Below, in pieces: positions 21,028 through 30,326 of a stretch of DNA of 64,000 nucleotides (within the stretch, counting starts at the first letter, position 1; each line of letters begins with the position of its first letter). The stretch covers positions 62,001 through 126,000 of the forward strand of contig NZ_AMRK01000002.1 of assembly GCF_000299875.1 (NCBI RefSeq). Direction: 5' to 3'. The DNA comes from Celeribacter baekdonensis B30 (GTDB lineage: Bacteria > Pseudomonadota > Alphaproteobacteria > Rhodobacterales > Rhodobacteraceae). The notes beneath the pieces were generated by a model. The model saw only the letters and a list, made by a program, of their open reading frames with translations. It was not told where the DNA came from and did not search any database. The translations under genes and the position numbers were made by a program.

Positions 21028-21355
21028 TCGAGCCTTTGCTCGCGACAAGATCAAACGCCGCTCCTTTTTGGGGCGGCGTTTTTGGTTGGGGGATGGGCAA
21101 CATGTGCCCGGATCGCAACCACAAACCAATCCGCAAGCACGCCCAAACCATGCCCCCGACCCCAACCGCAAAGCCAGATTATAGCCCATCTCCCTCACCT
21201 CACGCATTTTTCTGTCTTCAAAACGCGTTGACTGATTGCTCTCGGGTTCGTGACCCTCTAAAACATACGGTAATTCCGCCCCAAGACTCCCCGCTAAGGG
21301 AACCGGCGGATGTGACGCATACACGCATAGACCACGCACAAATCGGGAGGACCGC
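21028..21355. other. 328-nt spacer between cycA and ctaD
   Basis: It holds the cycA terminator near its left end and the ctaD leader. GGGAGG lies just ahead of the ctaD start. I see no gene, and no promoter that I would defend. Confidence 0.6.
21053..21083 (+). terminator. Rho-independent terminator after cycA
   Basis: AAACGCCGCTCC (21053-21064) and GGGGCGGCGTTT (21070-21081) form a 12-bp stem with one wobble and a T5 loop, followed by TT. It separates cycA transcription from ctaD. Confidence 0.88.
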
Positions 21356-23047
21356 ATGGCAGACGCAGCCATCCACGGCCACGAACATGGGGACAACCGG
21401 GGCTTTTTCACCCGCTGGTTCCTGTCTACAAACCACAAAGACATTGGGATTCTGTACCTCTTCACGGCTGCCGTGGTGGGGTTCATTTCCGTCTGTTTCA
21501 CCGTTTACATGCGCCTTGAGCTCATGGATCCGGGGGTTCAGTTCATGTGCCTCAACGAATCCGGCGAAGCCGCCGCGCGACTGATTTCGGGCTTTGGTGC
21601 CGAAAACTGTGCGCCCAACGGCCACCTTTGGAACGTCATGATCACCTACCACGGTGTCTTGATGATGTTCTTCGTGGTGATTCCGGCGCTGTTTGGCGGT
21701 TTCGGCAACTATTTCATGCCGCTGCAAATCGGTGCCCCGGACATGGCCTTCCCGCGCCTGAACAACCTGTCCTACTGGCTCTATGTCTGTGGTGTGGCTT
21801 TGGGGATCGCGTCGCTTTTTGCACCGGGTGGCAATGGCCAGCTTGGCTCTGGCGTCGGTTGGGTGCTTTACCCGCCGCTCTCCACCAATGAGGGCGGCTA
21901 TTCCATGGACCTCGCGATCTTCGCGGTTCACGTTTCTGGTGCCTCCTCGATCTTGGGCGCGATCAACATGATCACCACCATGCTCAACATGCGCGCACCG
22001 GGCATGACCATGTTCAAAGTGCCGCTGTTTGCCTGGTCGATCTTTGTCACCTCCTGGCTGATCCTGTTGTCCTTGCCGGTTTTGGCGGGCGCAATCACCA
22101 TGTTGCTCACAGACCGTAACTTTGGCACCTCCTTCTTCCAACCGGGCGGTGGCGGCGATCCGATCCTGTACCAGCACATCCTGTGGTTCTTCGGTCACCC
22201 CGAAGTGTACATCGTGGTTCTGCCGGGCTTTGGTCTGGTCTCCCACATCATCGCAACCTTCTCGAAGAAAGCCGTGTTTGGCTACCTTCCGATGGTTTGG
22301 GCGCTGATCGCGATTGGGGTTTTGGGCTTTGTTGTTTGGGCACACCACATGTACACGGTTGGTCTGTCGCTGACGCAGCAGTCCTACTTCATGATGGCCA
22401 CCATGGTCATCGCGGTGCCGACAGGGGTGAAAATCTTCTCTTGGATCGCAACCATGTGGGGCGGCTCGATTGAGTTCAAAACACCGATGCTCTTTGCCTT
22501 CGGGTTCTTGATCCTCTTCACCATCGGCGGCGTGACCGGCATCGTCCTGTCGCAGGCTGGCATCGACCGCGCCTACCATGACACCTACTACGTCGTGGCG
22601 CACTTCCACTACACCATGTCGATGGGAGCAGCATTCACCATCTTTGCCGGGATTTACTTCTACATCGGCAAAATGTCCGGGCGTCAGTACCCGGAATGGG
22701 CCGGCAAGCTGCACTTCTGGATGTTCTTCATTGGCGTCAACCTGACCTTCTTCCCACAGCACTTCTTGGGTCGTCAGGGCATGCCGCGTCGTTACATCGA
22801 CTACCCGGAAGCCTTCGCTTACTGGAACAAAATCTCGTCCTACGGCGCGCTCTTGTCCTTCGCTTCCTTCCTGTTGTTCATCGGCATCGTATTCTACACC
22901 CTGCTGGCCGGTCGCCGCGTGACCCAGAACAACTACTGGAACGAATACGCAGACACGCTTGAGTGGACCCTGCCCTGCCCGCCGCCGGAGCATACGTTTG
23001 AAACGCTCCCGAAGCAGGAAGACTGGGATCACCAGCATTCGCACTAA
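21356..23047 (+). CDS. ctaD: Cytochrome c oxidase subunit I (aa3 type)
   Basis: Catalytic inner-membrane subunit of heme-copper oxidase, reducing O2 and pumping protons. It has 563 residues, standard for alphaproteobacterial CtaD. '[13 protein letters not shown]' opens helix I, and the low-spin heme ligand is in '[12 protein letters not shown]'. CuB ligands are in '[17 protein letters not shown]' (His and cross-linked Tyr) and '[11 protein letters not shown]'. Heme ligands are in '[17 protein letters not shown]'. The C-terminal tail is hydrophilic and His-rich. The ATG at 21356 is preceded by GGGAGG. The other cox genes (ctaC, ctaB, ctaG, ctaE) are not adjacent, so subunit I is an isolated gene here. 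A strong terminator follows. Confidence 0.97.
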   Translation: MADAAIHGHEHGDNRGFFTRWFLSTNHKDIGILYLFTAAVVGFISVCFTVYMRLELMDPGVQFMCLNESGEAAARLISGFGAENCAPNGHLWNVMITYHGVLMMFFVVIPALFGGFGNYFMPLQIGAPDMAFPRLNNLSYWLYVCGVALGIASLFAPGGNGQLGSGVGWVLYPPLSTNEGGYSMDLAIFAVHVSGASSILGAINMITTMLNMRAPGMTMFKVPLFAWSIFVTSWLILLSLPVLAGAITMLLTDRNFGTSFFQPGGGGDPILYQHILWFFGHPEVYIVVLPGFGLVSHIIATFSKKAVFGYLPMVWALIAIGVLGFVVWAHHMYTVGLSLTQQSYFMMATMVIAVPTGVKIFSWIATMWGGSIEFKTPMLFAFGFLILFTIGGVTGIVLSQAGIDRAYHDTYYVVAHFHYTMSMGAAFTIFAGIYFYIGKMSGRQYPEWAGKLHFWMFFIGVNLTFFPQHFLGRQGMPRRYIDYPEAFAYWNKISSYGALLSFASFLLFIGIVFYTLLAGRRVTQNNYWNEYADTLEWTLPCPPPEHTFETLPKQEDWDHQHSH

Positions 23048-23071
23048 GCGGATCTGACGGATCAAAATAAC

Positions 23072-23103
23072 AAAGGCCCCACCTCCTCGGTGGGGCCTTT
23101 TTC
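23072..23103 (+). terminator. Rho-independent terminator after ctaD
   Basis: AAAGGCCCCACC (23072-23083) and GGTGGGGCCTTT (23089-23100) form a perfect 12-bp stem with a 5-nt loop and a following T-run. Confidence 0.93.
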
Positions 23104-23203
23104 TTTGAGGATTTGCATCGCGGGAAAGACCGTGGAAGCCACACATCAGGGGGCTTTGCAGGCCGCGCCTTGCCGCATAGACTGGCCAAAACACACATAA
23201 GAA

Positions 23204-23758
23204 ATGCACATGCCCTATCAATGGACCCCGGACCATCACCGCCTGCCGCAGCAGGCCGCCGCCAATGATGCGCCTTTGGTGCGGCTTGATCTGTGGCCGC
23301 ATCGTAGCCTCAAGGGCAAAGGCTTTTCCGCCACGATTTGGCTGATGTTTTTCGGCGGTTTGGTCCCGGTCGTACCCTTTATCGGGACAGTTGCATTTTG
23401 GATTTTGCTCATCTTTATGATGACCGCTCTGGCGGCCCTTTGGCTGGCGCTGAGGCGGTCAGATCGCGATCATCTGCGCGAAGAGCTTTTGATCTGGCCG
23501 GATCGCATCGCGCTGACCCATTGGCCCGCCAAGGGCAAAGCGATGACCTGGGAGGCGAACCCCTATTGGGTGAAACTGTCGTTGCACCCGACGGAGGGGA
23601 AGGTCGAACAATACCTGACGCTGAAGGGCGGTGGCCCGGCACAGACGCGCGAAGTGGAACTTGGCGCATTTTTGACGCCCGAAGAACGCGCGCGCCTGCG
23701 CGATGATCTTGCGCTGGTTTTAGGGCAACTCAAGGACGGATCACGCGACACATCATAA
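23204..23758 (+). CDS. DUF2244 integral membrane protein
   Basis: A 184-residue protein with two adjacent transmembrane helices ('TIWLMFFGGLVPVVPFIG' and 'FWILLIFMMTALAALWLA', about residues 45-85), preceded by 'LVRLDLWPHRSLKGKGF' and followed by a soluble domain with 'WPDRIALTHW' and 'EANPYWVKLSLHPT'. This is the DUF2244 pattern, common near alphaproteobacterial cytochrome oxidase and nth genes. Its function is not established. Start codons at 23204 and 23210 are both possible; the second is at 'MPYQWTPDHH'. It is between two terminators, so probably its own transcription unit. Confidence 0.85.
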   Translation: MHMPYQWTPDHHRLPQQAAANDAPLVRLDLWPHRSLKGKGFSATIWLMFFGGLVPVVPFIGTVAFWILLIFMMTALAALWLALRRSDRDHLREELLIWPDRIALTHWPAKGKAMTWEANPYWVKLSLHPTEGKVEQYLTLKGGGPAQTREVELGAFLTPEERARLRDDLALVLGQLKDGSRDTS

Positions 23759-23766
23759 GCCAAACG

Positions 23767-23796
23767 AAAAAGGCCGCCCAAAAGAGCGGCCTTTTC
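23767..23796. terminator. Bidirectional terminator between convergent genes
   Basis: AAAAGGCCGC (23768-23777) and GCGGCCTTTT (23786-23795) pair perfectly, with A and T runs on the outside. It serves both the DUF2244 gene (plus) and the yqeY-like gene (minus). Confidence 0.88.
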
Positions 23797-23815
23797 AAAG
23801 ACAGAGCCTCAGGGG

Positions 23816-24274
23816 TTACCCCAATTTGGCTTTGATCTGTGCACCCACCGCGCCAAAATCCATCTGGCCGGTGTATTTCGTTTTCAGAGCCCCCATCACC
23901 TTGCCCATGTCGCGGATACTCTCCGCGCTGGTCTCAGAAATGGCATCAGAGATGGCCTGAGCCACCTCACTCTCTGACAATTGACGCGGCAAAAACTCTT
24001 CGATCACAGTGATCTCGGAACGTTCTTTTTCCGCCAATTCAAGTCGCGCGCCTTCTTCAAACGCTTTCGCGCTCTCTTGGCGTTGCTTGACCATTTTGCC
24101 AAGAATACCAAGCACATCCGCGTCAGACACGCTTTCTTCTTTGCCCTCACCCCGAGCCGCAATTTCGCGATCCTTGATGGCCGCATTGATCAGACGCAAG
24201 GTGGACAAGCGTTCGCTGTCCTTGTCTTTCATCGCCGTTTTCAATGCCGCATTGAGCCGGTTTCGCATATCCAT
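23816..24274 (-). CDS. yqeY: GatB/YqeY domain protein
   Basis: A 152-residue cytoplasmic protein of the YqeY family, related to the tail domain of GatB; it is thought to act on tRNA-linked metabolism but no reaction is firmly established. The sequence shows 'LNAALKTAMKDKD', 'STLRLINAAIKDREIAARG', 'MVKQRQESAKAFEEGAR', 'VIEEFLPRQLSESE' and the closing 'GQMDFGAVGAQIKAKL', all typical. The frame is open to 24361, but the ATG at 24274 is chosen because GATGAGG lies 4-10 nt upstream and the family begins there. It is divergent from carA, from which it is separated by about 200 bp. The true GatB is elsewhere in the window. Confidence 0.88.
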   Translation of the reverse strand: MDMRNRLNAALKTAMKDKDSERLSTLRLINAAIKDREIAARGEGKEESVSDADVLGILGKMVKQRQESAKAFEEGARLELAEKERSEITVIEEFLPRQLSESEVAQAISDAISETSAESIRDMGKVMGALKTKYTGQMDFGAVGAQIKAKLG

Positions 24275-24472
24275 ATGGGCCTCATCCCTCATGATGTCGC
24301 AAGTGGACAACATAGCGAAAGACGCATCCGTTCTCAACCGTTGATAATTTCCATAACCCATTGAAAACGCTACGTTACATAAAGTGACTGAAAATCCATC
24401 ACCCGACCTTGACGCCGCCTGTCCCTTTCCTTAGGTTCCGGTGAATTTTGCCCACATCAGGAGAGTCGTGCC

Positions 24473-25636
24473 ATGGCATCCGCTCAGTCGTCCGAGAAAC
24501 CAACCGCGTGTCTGGCTTTGGCCGATGGCACACTCTTCTACGGTAAGGGGTTCGGGGCGACCGGAACCACCACCGCAGAGCTGTGTTTCAACACCGCCAT
24601 GACGGGCTACCAAGAGATCATGACCGACCCGTCTTACGCCGGTCAGATCGTCACCTTCACCTTCCCGCATGTCGGCAACACCGGCGTCAACGCCGAGGAT
24701 GACGAAACCGCCGACCCGGTTGCCGCGGGCATGATCGTCAAATGGGACCCGACCGAGCCATCGAACTGGCGCGCTCAAGAGGAACTTGGTCCTTGGCTTG
24801 AAAAACGCGGTCGCATCGGCATGGGCGGGATCGACACCCGCCGCCTGACCCGCGCCATCCGCCAACAAGGCGCGCCGCATGTTGCCTTTGCGCACGATCC
24901 CGCGGGCAATTTCGACATCGAAGCGCTGGTCAAACAGGCTCGCGCCTTTTCTGGCCTCGTCGGGCTTGATCTGGCCAAAGACGTCACCTGCGCGCAGTCC
25001 TATCAATGGGACGAAATGCGGTGGGCGTGGCCGGATGGCTTTCCGAAACGGGAAGGTAAAGGCTTTAAGGTCGTGGCGATTGATTTCGGCGCGAAACGCA
25101 ACATCCTGCGGTGCTTGGCCTCGGCGGGCTGCGACGTCACCGTTCTGCCCGCTTCCGCCACTGCGGAAGAGGTCTTGGCCCATGCGCCCGACGGTGTGTT
25201 CCTGTCCAACGGCCCCGGCGATCCGGCGGCCACGGGCGCCTACGCCGTGCCGATGATCAAAGGCGTTTTGGACGCCGATCTGCCGGTGTTTGGCATCTGT
25301 TTGGGCCACCAAATGTTGGCTCTGGCTCTGGGCGCCAAGACGATCAAAATGAACCACGGCCACCATGGTGCCAACCATCCGGTGAAGGATCTCGACACCG
25401 GTAAGGTTGAAATCACCTCGATGAACCATGGCTTTACGGTGGATGCGCAAAGCCTGCCCAAAGGCGTGAAAGAGACCCATGTGTCGCTGTTTGATGGCTC
25501 GAATTGTGGCATCGCGGTCGAGGACAAGCCGATCTTTTCGGTGCAATATCACCCCGAAGCCAGCCCCGGCCCGATGGACAGCTACTATCTGTTTGAACGG
25601 TTTGCGGCAGCAATGGCGGCACGCGCTGGCGCCTGA
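24473..25636 (+). CDS. carA: Carbamoyl-phosphate synthase small subunit (glutaminase)
   Basis: Class I glutamine amidotransferase subunit that delivers ammonia to CarB for carbamoyl phosphate used in arginine and pyrimidine synthesis. It has 387 residues, full length. The N-terminal domain begins 'CLALADGTLFYGKGFG' and includes 'GGIDTRRLTRAIRQQG'. The amidotransferase Cys is in 'FGICLGHQMLALALG' (about residue 272), and the His and Glu are in 'QYHPEASPGPMDS'. AGGAGAG is upstream of the ATG. carB is not adjacent: a strong terminator follows, so the two subunits are encoded apart, as in many alphaproteobacteria. Confidence 0.96.
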   Translation: MASAQSSEKPTACLALADGTLFYGKGFGATGTTTAELCFNTAMTGYQEIMTDPSYAGQIVTFTFPHVGNTGVNAEDDETADPVAAGMIVKWDPTEPSNWRAQEELGPWLEKRGRIGMGGIDTRRLTRAIRQQGAPHVAFAHDPAGNFDIEALVKQARAFSGLVGLDLAKDVTCAQSYQWDEMRWAWPDGFPKREGKGFKVVAIDFGAKRNILRCLASAGCDVTVLPASATAEEVLAHAPDGVFLSNGPGDPAATGAYAVPMIKGVLDADLPVFGICLGHQMLALALGAKTIKMNHGHHGANHPVKDLDTGKVEITSMNHGFTVDAQSLPKGVKETHVSLFDGSNCGIAVEDKPIFSVQYHPEASPGPMDSYYLFERFAAAMAARAGA

Positions 25637-25657
25637 TCCAACCAGATTATGTCACGG

Positions 25658-25685
25658 AAAGGCGGGGTTCTCCCCGCCTTTTTGC
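25658..25685 (+). terminator. Rho-independent terminator after carA
   Basis: AAAGGCGGGG (25658-25667) and CCCCGCCTTT (25672-25681) form a 10-bp stem with a TTCT loop, followed by more T residues, 21 bp after the carA stop. Confidence 0.92.
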
Positions 25686-25712
25686 GTTTATTTACCACAT
25701 GTAAAGTCCTGG

Positions 25713-25727
25713 TTAACGCCTTATTAA
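25713..25727 (+). promoter_or_regulatory. Candidate CtrA-binding site (TTAA-N7-TTAA)
   Basis: TTAACGCCTTATTAA matches the full CtrA consensus TTAA-N7-TTAA exactly. It sits after the carA terminator and about 80 bp before the glycosyltransferase start, where a promoter would be. The match is seen; regulation by CtrA is inference. Confidence 0.6.
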
Positions 25728-25808
25728 CCTTGCCTGATCAAACTTGTCCGCAAAGGTCTGGGGGTAAACCCGAGCCATTGGGACAGTTGCGTCAGGATGA
25801 ATATTTAG

Positions 25809-28358
25809 ATGTCCTTTGTCAGACATCCGCTTTTTTCAAACACAAAACTCCACACGGCGCCAGAGAATGCGACCGTGCCGGGATCTGACGCGCCCCGCCA
25901 TGGTCCCCATAAACCCACACGCAGACCGATCGGACAAATCCTTGTCGATATGGGGGCGGTCGATCCCGGCGATCTGATCCGCGCCGCCGCCATGCGCCAA
26001 CGCGAAGATGCGCGCATCGGCGATATTCTTTTGGCGCATGGCATGGTCGAAGAAGCCACGCTCTACCGCGCCCTGGCCCAGCAACACCACGCCATCGTCG
26101 CAGATTTTGATAAAACCGCACCAGACGTGCGCCTGATTGATATTCTTGGGGCGGATGAATGTCTGCGCCGCGGGCTTTTGCCATGGCGTCAGGTCGGCGG
26201 AACGGTGATCATCGCCTCGTGCCGCCCCGAACAATTCGAAGACCTGCGCCCGCGTCTGAGCGCGCTGTTTGGTCCGGTGCGGATGGCCGTGACCTCGGAA
26301 ACCGCGATGCATGAGGCGCTGTTGCGTTCGCGCCAACGCAAACTTGCGCTCTGCGCCGAAACCCGCGTGGCGGCGCATGAAAGCTGTCGCGAAATGGACA
26401 TCCGCAAACTGACGCGGATGGTGTCGTCTTTGGCGGTTTTGGGACTCATTCTGGCGCTTTTATCACCGATAAGCGCTGCGATCCTGTTGACCTCATGGGC
26501 GGTGTTGACCCTCGTCGTCTCCACCGGCCTCAAAATCGCTGCCGCTTTTGCTCAGGCCAGCACTGCGCGCACCCGGCAAAGCACGTTTAGCAGTCGCCGC
26601 ACCAGAACCGCCCTGCCAACCGTGTCAATCATGTTGCCCCTGTTCAAAGAGCGCGAGGTCGCGACCCGGCTGATCAAACGGGTGTCGCGGCTGAGCTATC
26701 CACGCGAGCTTTTGGATATTTGCCTTGTGGTCGAAGAGGATGACACCGTCACCCAAGAGGCCATTGCCAGCACGGATTTGCCGCGTTGGATGCGGCAGAT
26801 CATCGTGCCGCGCGGCGGGGTGAAAACCAAACCACGGGCGATGAATTTTGCCCTCGATTTCTGTCGTGGCTCGATCATTGGCATCTATGACGCCGAGGAC
26901 GCGCCCGAGCCAGAACAGATTCATAAGGTCGTCGCCCATTTCGCCCAAACCGGACCAGAGGTCGCCTGTGTTCAGGGCATTCTGGACTTTTACAACGCCC
27001 GCACCAATTGGTTGTCGCGCTGTTTCACCGTCGAATATGCGACATGGTTTCGGGTGATTTTGCCGGGCTATGAGCGTATGGGGCTGGCCGTCCCATTGGG
27101 CGGCACCACCTTGTTTTTCCGCCGCGAGGCAATCGAGGAACTGGGCGGATGGGACGCGCACAACGTGACTGAGGATGCCGATTTGGGCATCCGCTTGGCG
27201 CGCCACGGCTACCGCACCGAATTGTTGCATACGGTGACAGAGGAAGAGGCCAATTGTCGCCTCTGGCCTTGGGTCAAACAGCGCTCCCGCTGGCTCAAAG
27301 GCTATGCGATGACCTATGCAATGCACATGCAAAATCCACGAAAACTCTGGCGTGACCTCGGTGCATGGCGGTTTTTCGGGGTTCAGGCGCTGTTTCTGGG
27401 CGCTTTGTCGCAATTTGTACTGGCACCGTTTCTGTGGTCGTTCTGGCTCTTCCCCTTGGGCCTGCCACATCCATTACGCGGGATTTTACCCCATGATGTC
27501 TTGGTCGGTTTGGGCGCAACTTTCCTCCTGTCCGAAGTGGTGACGGTCGCTGTGGGCATGGTGGCGACCTCGACCTCGAAACACAAATGGCTTTGGCCCT
27601 GGGTGCCGACGCTGCATTTCTATTATCCACTGGCCACTTTGGCTGCGCTCAAAGGGCTGTGGGAGATGGTGACCAAGCCCTATTATTGGGACAAAACCGC
27701 CCATGGCGTGCATGATCTGGGCTTTCACGAAGATGAGGCGGAGACCGCCGCAGCCCTCAGCCCGGTGTCCCCAATGCCCCATCCCGCGCCCTTGATGCTT
27801 GGCCCGGCGCACCGCATCGCTGCGAGCGCATCGGGTGCAGCCACCCCGCAAAAATCCGCCCACCCGCTGATCCTCTATCCCGCTGACAAACCCAGGCAAA
27901 ACAGCCAGGAGATCGGTGCAGATCGCGTCCGGGCCTTTGGGGAGGCTCCTAGAGCCTTTGTGTTTGAGCGCCTTGAACAGGATGCGTCGGGGTCAGTGCC
28001 CCGGCCGGGGCGGCGTCTGACCTTTGGGCTTGATTTTGAGGGCACCTCCAACACCCCCGCGCTGCGGCGCGCGTTGGAGGCGGCGGCGGTGGCGTTTGAC
28101 CCCGAACGTCTGCGCCCGGCACCGAAGCCAGACCCAAAGCCAGACTCCGAAACCGTGCGTCCAGATCACACCGAAACCGTCCTAGCCTTGCCGCATCAGA
28201 TCAAAGACCCGACCCCCCGCATCCCGGTCAACTCAGCGGGCGCGCCCGAATGGGCGCATATGGCAGCCTTTGTTGAGGTGCCTGCGTTCCTTCCAACCAC
28301 GCCCGCCATAGAGCCACGTCGTATGAGCGGAACCTCTGGGGATCCGGAGGAGGCGTGA
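25809..28358 (+). CDS. Membrane glycosyltransferase (GT2) with N-terminal MshEN domain
   Basis: A processive-type family 2 glycosyltransferase of 849 residues, probably making or exporting a surface polysaccharide; the product is unknown. Residues about 35-170 ('PIGQILVDMGAVDPGDLIRA', 'RIGDILLAHGMV', 'EQFEDLRPRLSALF') match the MshEN/GSPII_E_N domain, which in other proteins binds c-di-GMP. Two helices follow (about 200-250), then the GT2 domain with acidic motifs 'VEEDDT' (about 309), 'YDAEDAPEP' (about 359), 'TEDADLGIRLARHG' (about 454) and 'KQRSRWLKGY' (Q-x-x-R-W type, about 489). Several helices lie at about 520-640. The last 180 residues are Pro/Ala-rich and probably disordered. A CtrA-type box lies upstream. 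Confidence 0.85.
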   Translation: MSFVRHPLFSNTKLHTAPENATVPGSDAPRHGPHKPTRRPIGQILVDMGAVDPGDLIRAAAMRQREDARIGDILLAHGMVEEATLYRALAQQHHAIVADFDKTAPDVRLIDILGADECLRRGLLPWRQVGGTVIIASCRPEQFEDLRPRLSALFGPVRMAVTSETAMHEALLRSRQRKLALCAETRVAAHESCREMDIRKLTRMVSSLAVLGLILALLSPISAAILLTSWAVLTLVVSTGLKIAAAFAQASTARTRQSTFSSRRTRTALPTVSIMLPLFKEREVATRLIKRVSRLSYPRELLDICLVVEEDDTVTQEAIASTDLPRWMRQIIVPRGGVKTKPRAMNFALDFCRGSIIGIYDAEDAPEPEQIHKVVAHFAQTGPEVACVQGILDFYNARTNWLSRCFTVEYATWFRVILPGYERMGLAVPLGGTTLFFRREAIEELGGWDAHNVTEDADLGIRLARHGYRTELLHTVTEEEANCRLWPWVKQRSRWLKGYAMTYAMHMQNPRKLWRDLGAWRFFGVQALFLGALSQFVLAPFLWSFWLFPLGLPHPLRGILPHDVLVGLGATFLLSEVVTVAVGMVATSTSKHKWLWPWVPTLHFYYPLATLAALKGLWEMVTKPYYWDKTAHGVHDLGFHEDEAETAAALSPVSPMPHPAPLMLGPAHRIAASASGAATPQKSAHPLILYPADKPRQNSQEIGADRVRAFGEAPRAFVFERLEQDASGSVPRPGRRLTFGLDFEGTSNTPALRRALEAAAVAFDPERLRPAPKPDPKPDSETVRPDHTETVLALPHQIKDPTPRIPVNSAGAPEWAHMAAFVEVPAFLPTTPAIEPRRMSGTSGDPEEA

Positions 28359-28361
28359 GGG

Positions 28362-29009
28362 TTAACGCACCTTATCGGCGTCGATTTTCAAGCGGGTCAC
28401 AAAGGCCTTTGAAATATGCTCAGACAGCGCCTTATGCGCAGCGTCACCATCATGCGCTTCAATCGCGGAAACGATCTGATCATGTTCCTTGATCGCCTCC
28501 TCGCCCCGGCCTTCGGCGGCCAAAGAGGTGGTGGCGAGCAGGGCCATGGAGCGGTGCACCAGATCAAGCTGTTGCACCAGATAACGGTTGTGCGAGGCAA
28601 GGTGGATTTGTTTGTGAAACCGGCGATTGGCCCGTGACATAGCGTCGGGTTTGCCGATCAAGCTGCGATCCTCTTCGACCATATCACGCAGCACCCGCAC
28701 CTCTTCTGAGGTGGCATGGCGCGCCGCAAGGCGGGCCGCAAGGCCCTCAAGTTCGGTGCGCACCACATAAAGATCCGCCATCTGATTGTGATCCAATGAG
28801 GCCACAATCAGTGAGCGCCCATCCCGCGTCAGCATGGATTGGGTCTCCAACCGCTGCAACGCCTCACGAATCGGAGTACGCGAGACGCCAAAGCGGTCGG
28901 CCAACTCACTTTCAACAAGCCGGTCCCCCGGTCGATACACTCCGGTGTCGATGGCATCGAGGATCAGCCCATAAGCGTCCTTTTGCCCAGCGCGCGGATC
29001 TTTCATCAT
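28362..29009 (-). CDS. GntR-family transcriptional regulator (FCD/FadR subfamily)
   Basis: A 215-residue DNA-binding regulator. The winged helix is near the N-terminus: 'IDTGVYRPGDRLVESELADR' followed by 'FGVSRTPIREALQRLE' is the GntR helix-turn-helix. The C-terminal FCD domain has 'LYVVRTELEGLAARLAA', 'RRFHKQIHLASHNRYL' and 'EHDQIVSAIEAHDGDAAH', with the Asp and His residues that in this subfamily bind a metal and sense organic acids. GAGAGG precedes the start. It converges tail to tail (3 bp apart) with the glycosyltransferase gene and is divergent from the HAD gene. Its ligand and target genes cannot be told; none of the neighbours is an obvious catabolic operon. Confidence 0.92.
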   Translation of the reverse strand: MMKDPRAGQKDAYGLILDAIDTGVYRPGDRLVESELADRFGVSRTPIREALQRLETQSMLTRDGRSLIVASLDHNQMADLYVVRTELEGLAARLAARHATSEEVRVLRDMVEEDRSLIGKPDAMSRANRRFHKQIHLASHNRYLVQQLDLVHRSMALLATTSLAAEGRGEEAIKEHDQIVSAIEAHDGDAAHKALSEHISKAFVTRLKIDADKVR

Positions 29010-29175
29010 GTGCCTCTCAGGTCAACAGGGGGAGACCATAGACAGCCCTGCCCCCCACGATCAAGCGCTAACATCGTCGCATGGCACCCATTTTAGCCCC
29101 GTAAGCCGATATCACGCCCGACCTTTGCGGATGTCCCGTCTTGCGCCCCGCGCAGACTGAGCCTAACAGGATGCC

Positions 29176-29829
29176 ATGGTAGCTGATCAATTTTCTCACG
29201 TGAACACATGGGTCTTTGACCTCGATAATACGCTTTATCCGCCAGAGGCCGCGCTTTTTGCCCAGATCGAGGTCAAAATGGCCGATTGGGTGGCGCGTGA
29301 ATTGGGCGTGAGTTTAGAGGCGGCCAATGCCTTGCGCAGCGCGTATTGGCGTGACTATGGCACCACCCTCTCGGGGATGATGGCCAAACATGGCACCGAC
29401 CCGCTGCCCTATCTCACCTATGTCCATGACATCGACTTTTCCGGCCTGCAGCTTGATGCCGAGCTCAAAGCGGCGATCACCGCCCTGCCCGGACGCAAAA
29501 TCGTTTACACCAACGGCTCCGCCCCCTATGCCGAGCGGGTGTTGGAGGCGCGCGGGTTGACCGGGATTTTCAACGCCGTCTACGGCATTGAACACGCCAA
29601 ATTTCATCCCAAACCTCTGGCCGAAGCCTTTGACACCGTGCTGACCCTCGATGGGGTCGCCCCCAACACGGCGGCGATGTTCGAAGACGATCCGCGCAAC
29701 CTCAAAGTCCCGCATGATCTGGGGATGAAGACCGTCTATGTTGCCCCCACGCCGCTTGATCCGCCCGCACCCCATATTCACCACCACACCGACAATCTGT
29801 CGGCCTTTTTGCGTGCGCTCGTCGGCTGA
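29176..29829 (+). CDS. HAD-superfamily pyrimidine 5'-nucleotidase
   Basis: A 217-residue soluble HAD hydrolase resembling the SDT1/phosphoglycolate-like group that dephosphorylates pyrimidine nucleoside monophosphates. All four HAD motifs are visible: 'WVFDLDNTLYPP' (nucleophile and acid Asp, about residues 12-23), 'KIVYTNGSAPYAERVL' (Thr), Lys in 'FHPKPLAEAF', and 'AAMFEDDPRNLKVP' (acidic pair). The cap domain carries 'WRDYGTTLSGMMAKHG', characteristic of this subfamily. AGG precedes the ATG at short distance. It is next to the divergent GntR gene, with no clear functional link. The exact substrate is inferred from family only. Confidence 0.85.
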   Translation: MVADQFSHVNTWVFDLDNTLYPPEAALFAQIEVKMADWVARELGVSLEAANALRSAYWRDYGTTLSGMMAKHGTDPLPYLTYVHDIDFSGLQLDAELKAAITALPGRKIVYTNGSAPYAERVLEARGLTGIFNAVYGIEHAKFHPKPLAEAFDTVLTLDGVAPNTAAMFEDDPRNLKVPHDLGMKTVYVAPTPLDPPAPHIHHHTDNLSAFLRALVG

Positions 29830-29982
29830 ATTCTCGCAAAGCGTCAAGAGATCCGTGTCAGGCATTGCCTGCGCCCATATGCCGCGCGGCATCCCGCCAC
29901 CGTGACCTGATCTGCGCTGCGCCCTATCTGACAGCTTCATTCAAAACGCAGCTGAACACAGCGCGCACCCCGGAGATCGCAC

Positions 29983-30198
29983 ATGTCTGATACCATCCTT
30001 GATCAATCCTCCTCCCATCACGAGGACGGCGTGGCCTCTCCACGCGGCGTCCTGTTGTTTTTGCTCTTCGTGCTCGTCGTGATCGCGGCAATTGTCTATG
30101 GCATGTTCGCGATCGGCCCATGGGTGCTTGGCGTGAGCGCGCTGGCGACGGTTCCGGTGATCTATGTTGTGTTGATCTTGCTCACCACAGGCAAATAA
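29983..30198 (+). CDS. Small two-helix membrane protein
   Basis: A 71-residue protein that I do not recognise. After a polar N-terminus ('MSDTILDQSSSHHEDGVASP') come two hydrophobic segments, 'GVLLFLLFVLVVIAAIVYGM' and 'WVLGVSALATVPVIYVVLIL', separated by a short Gly/Pro turn, so a two-helix inner-membrane protein is predicted. CGGAG lies upstream of the ATG at a normal distance, which supports translation. It sits between the HAD gene and the UbiH-family gene on the same strand with about 130-150 bp gaps. Function unknown. Confidence 0.7.
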   Translation: MSDTILDQSSSHHEDGVASPRGVLLFLLFVLVVIAAIVYGMFAIGPWVLGVSALATVPVIYVVLILLTTGK

Positions 30199-30326
30199 GC
30201 GGCGAAATGAATCGTCCTCCTGCGCGGCGCATGAGTTTCCCCTGAGACAGCCTGTCCCTTGGACAATCCCCGCCTTTGCGCCTATCTCTTGGCTATGCCC
30301 ATAGAGCGGGCGCAAAGGAGATGATC

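Noticed and set aside
21218-23302. A 694-codon minus-strand open frame opposite ctaD
   Set aside because: Antisense to the well-conserved oxidase subunit. Codon content is atypical and no domain is visible.
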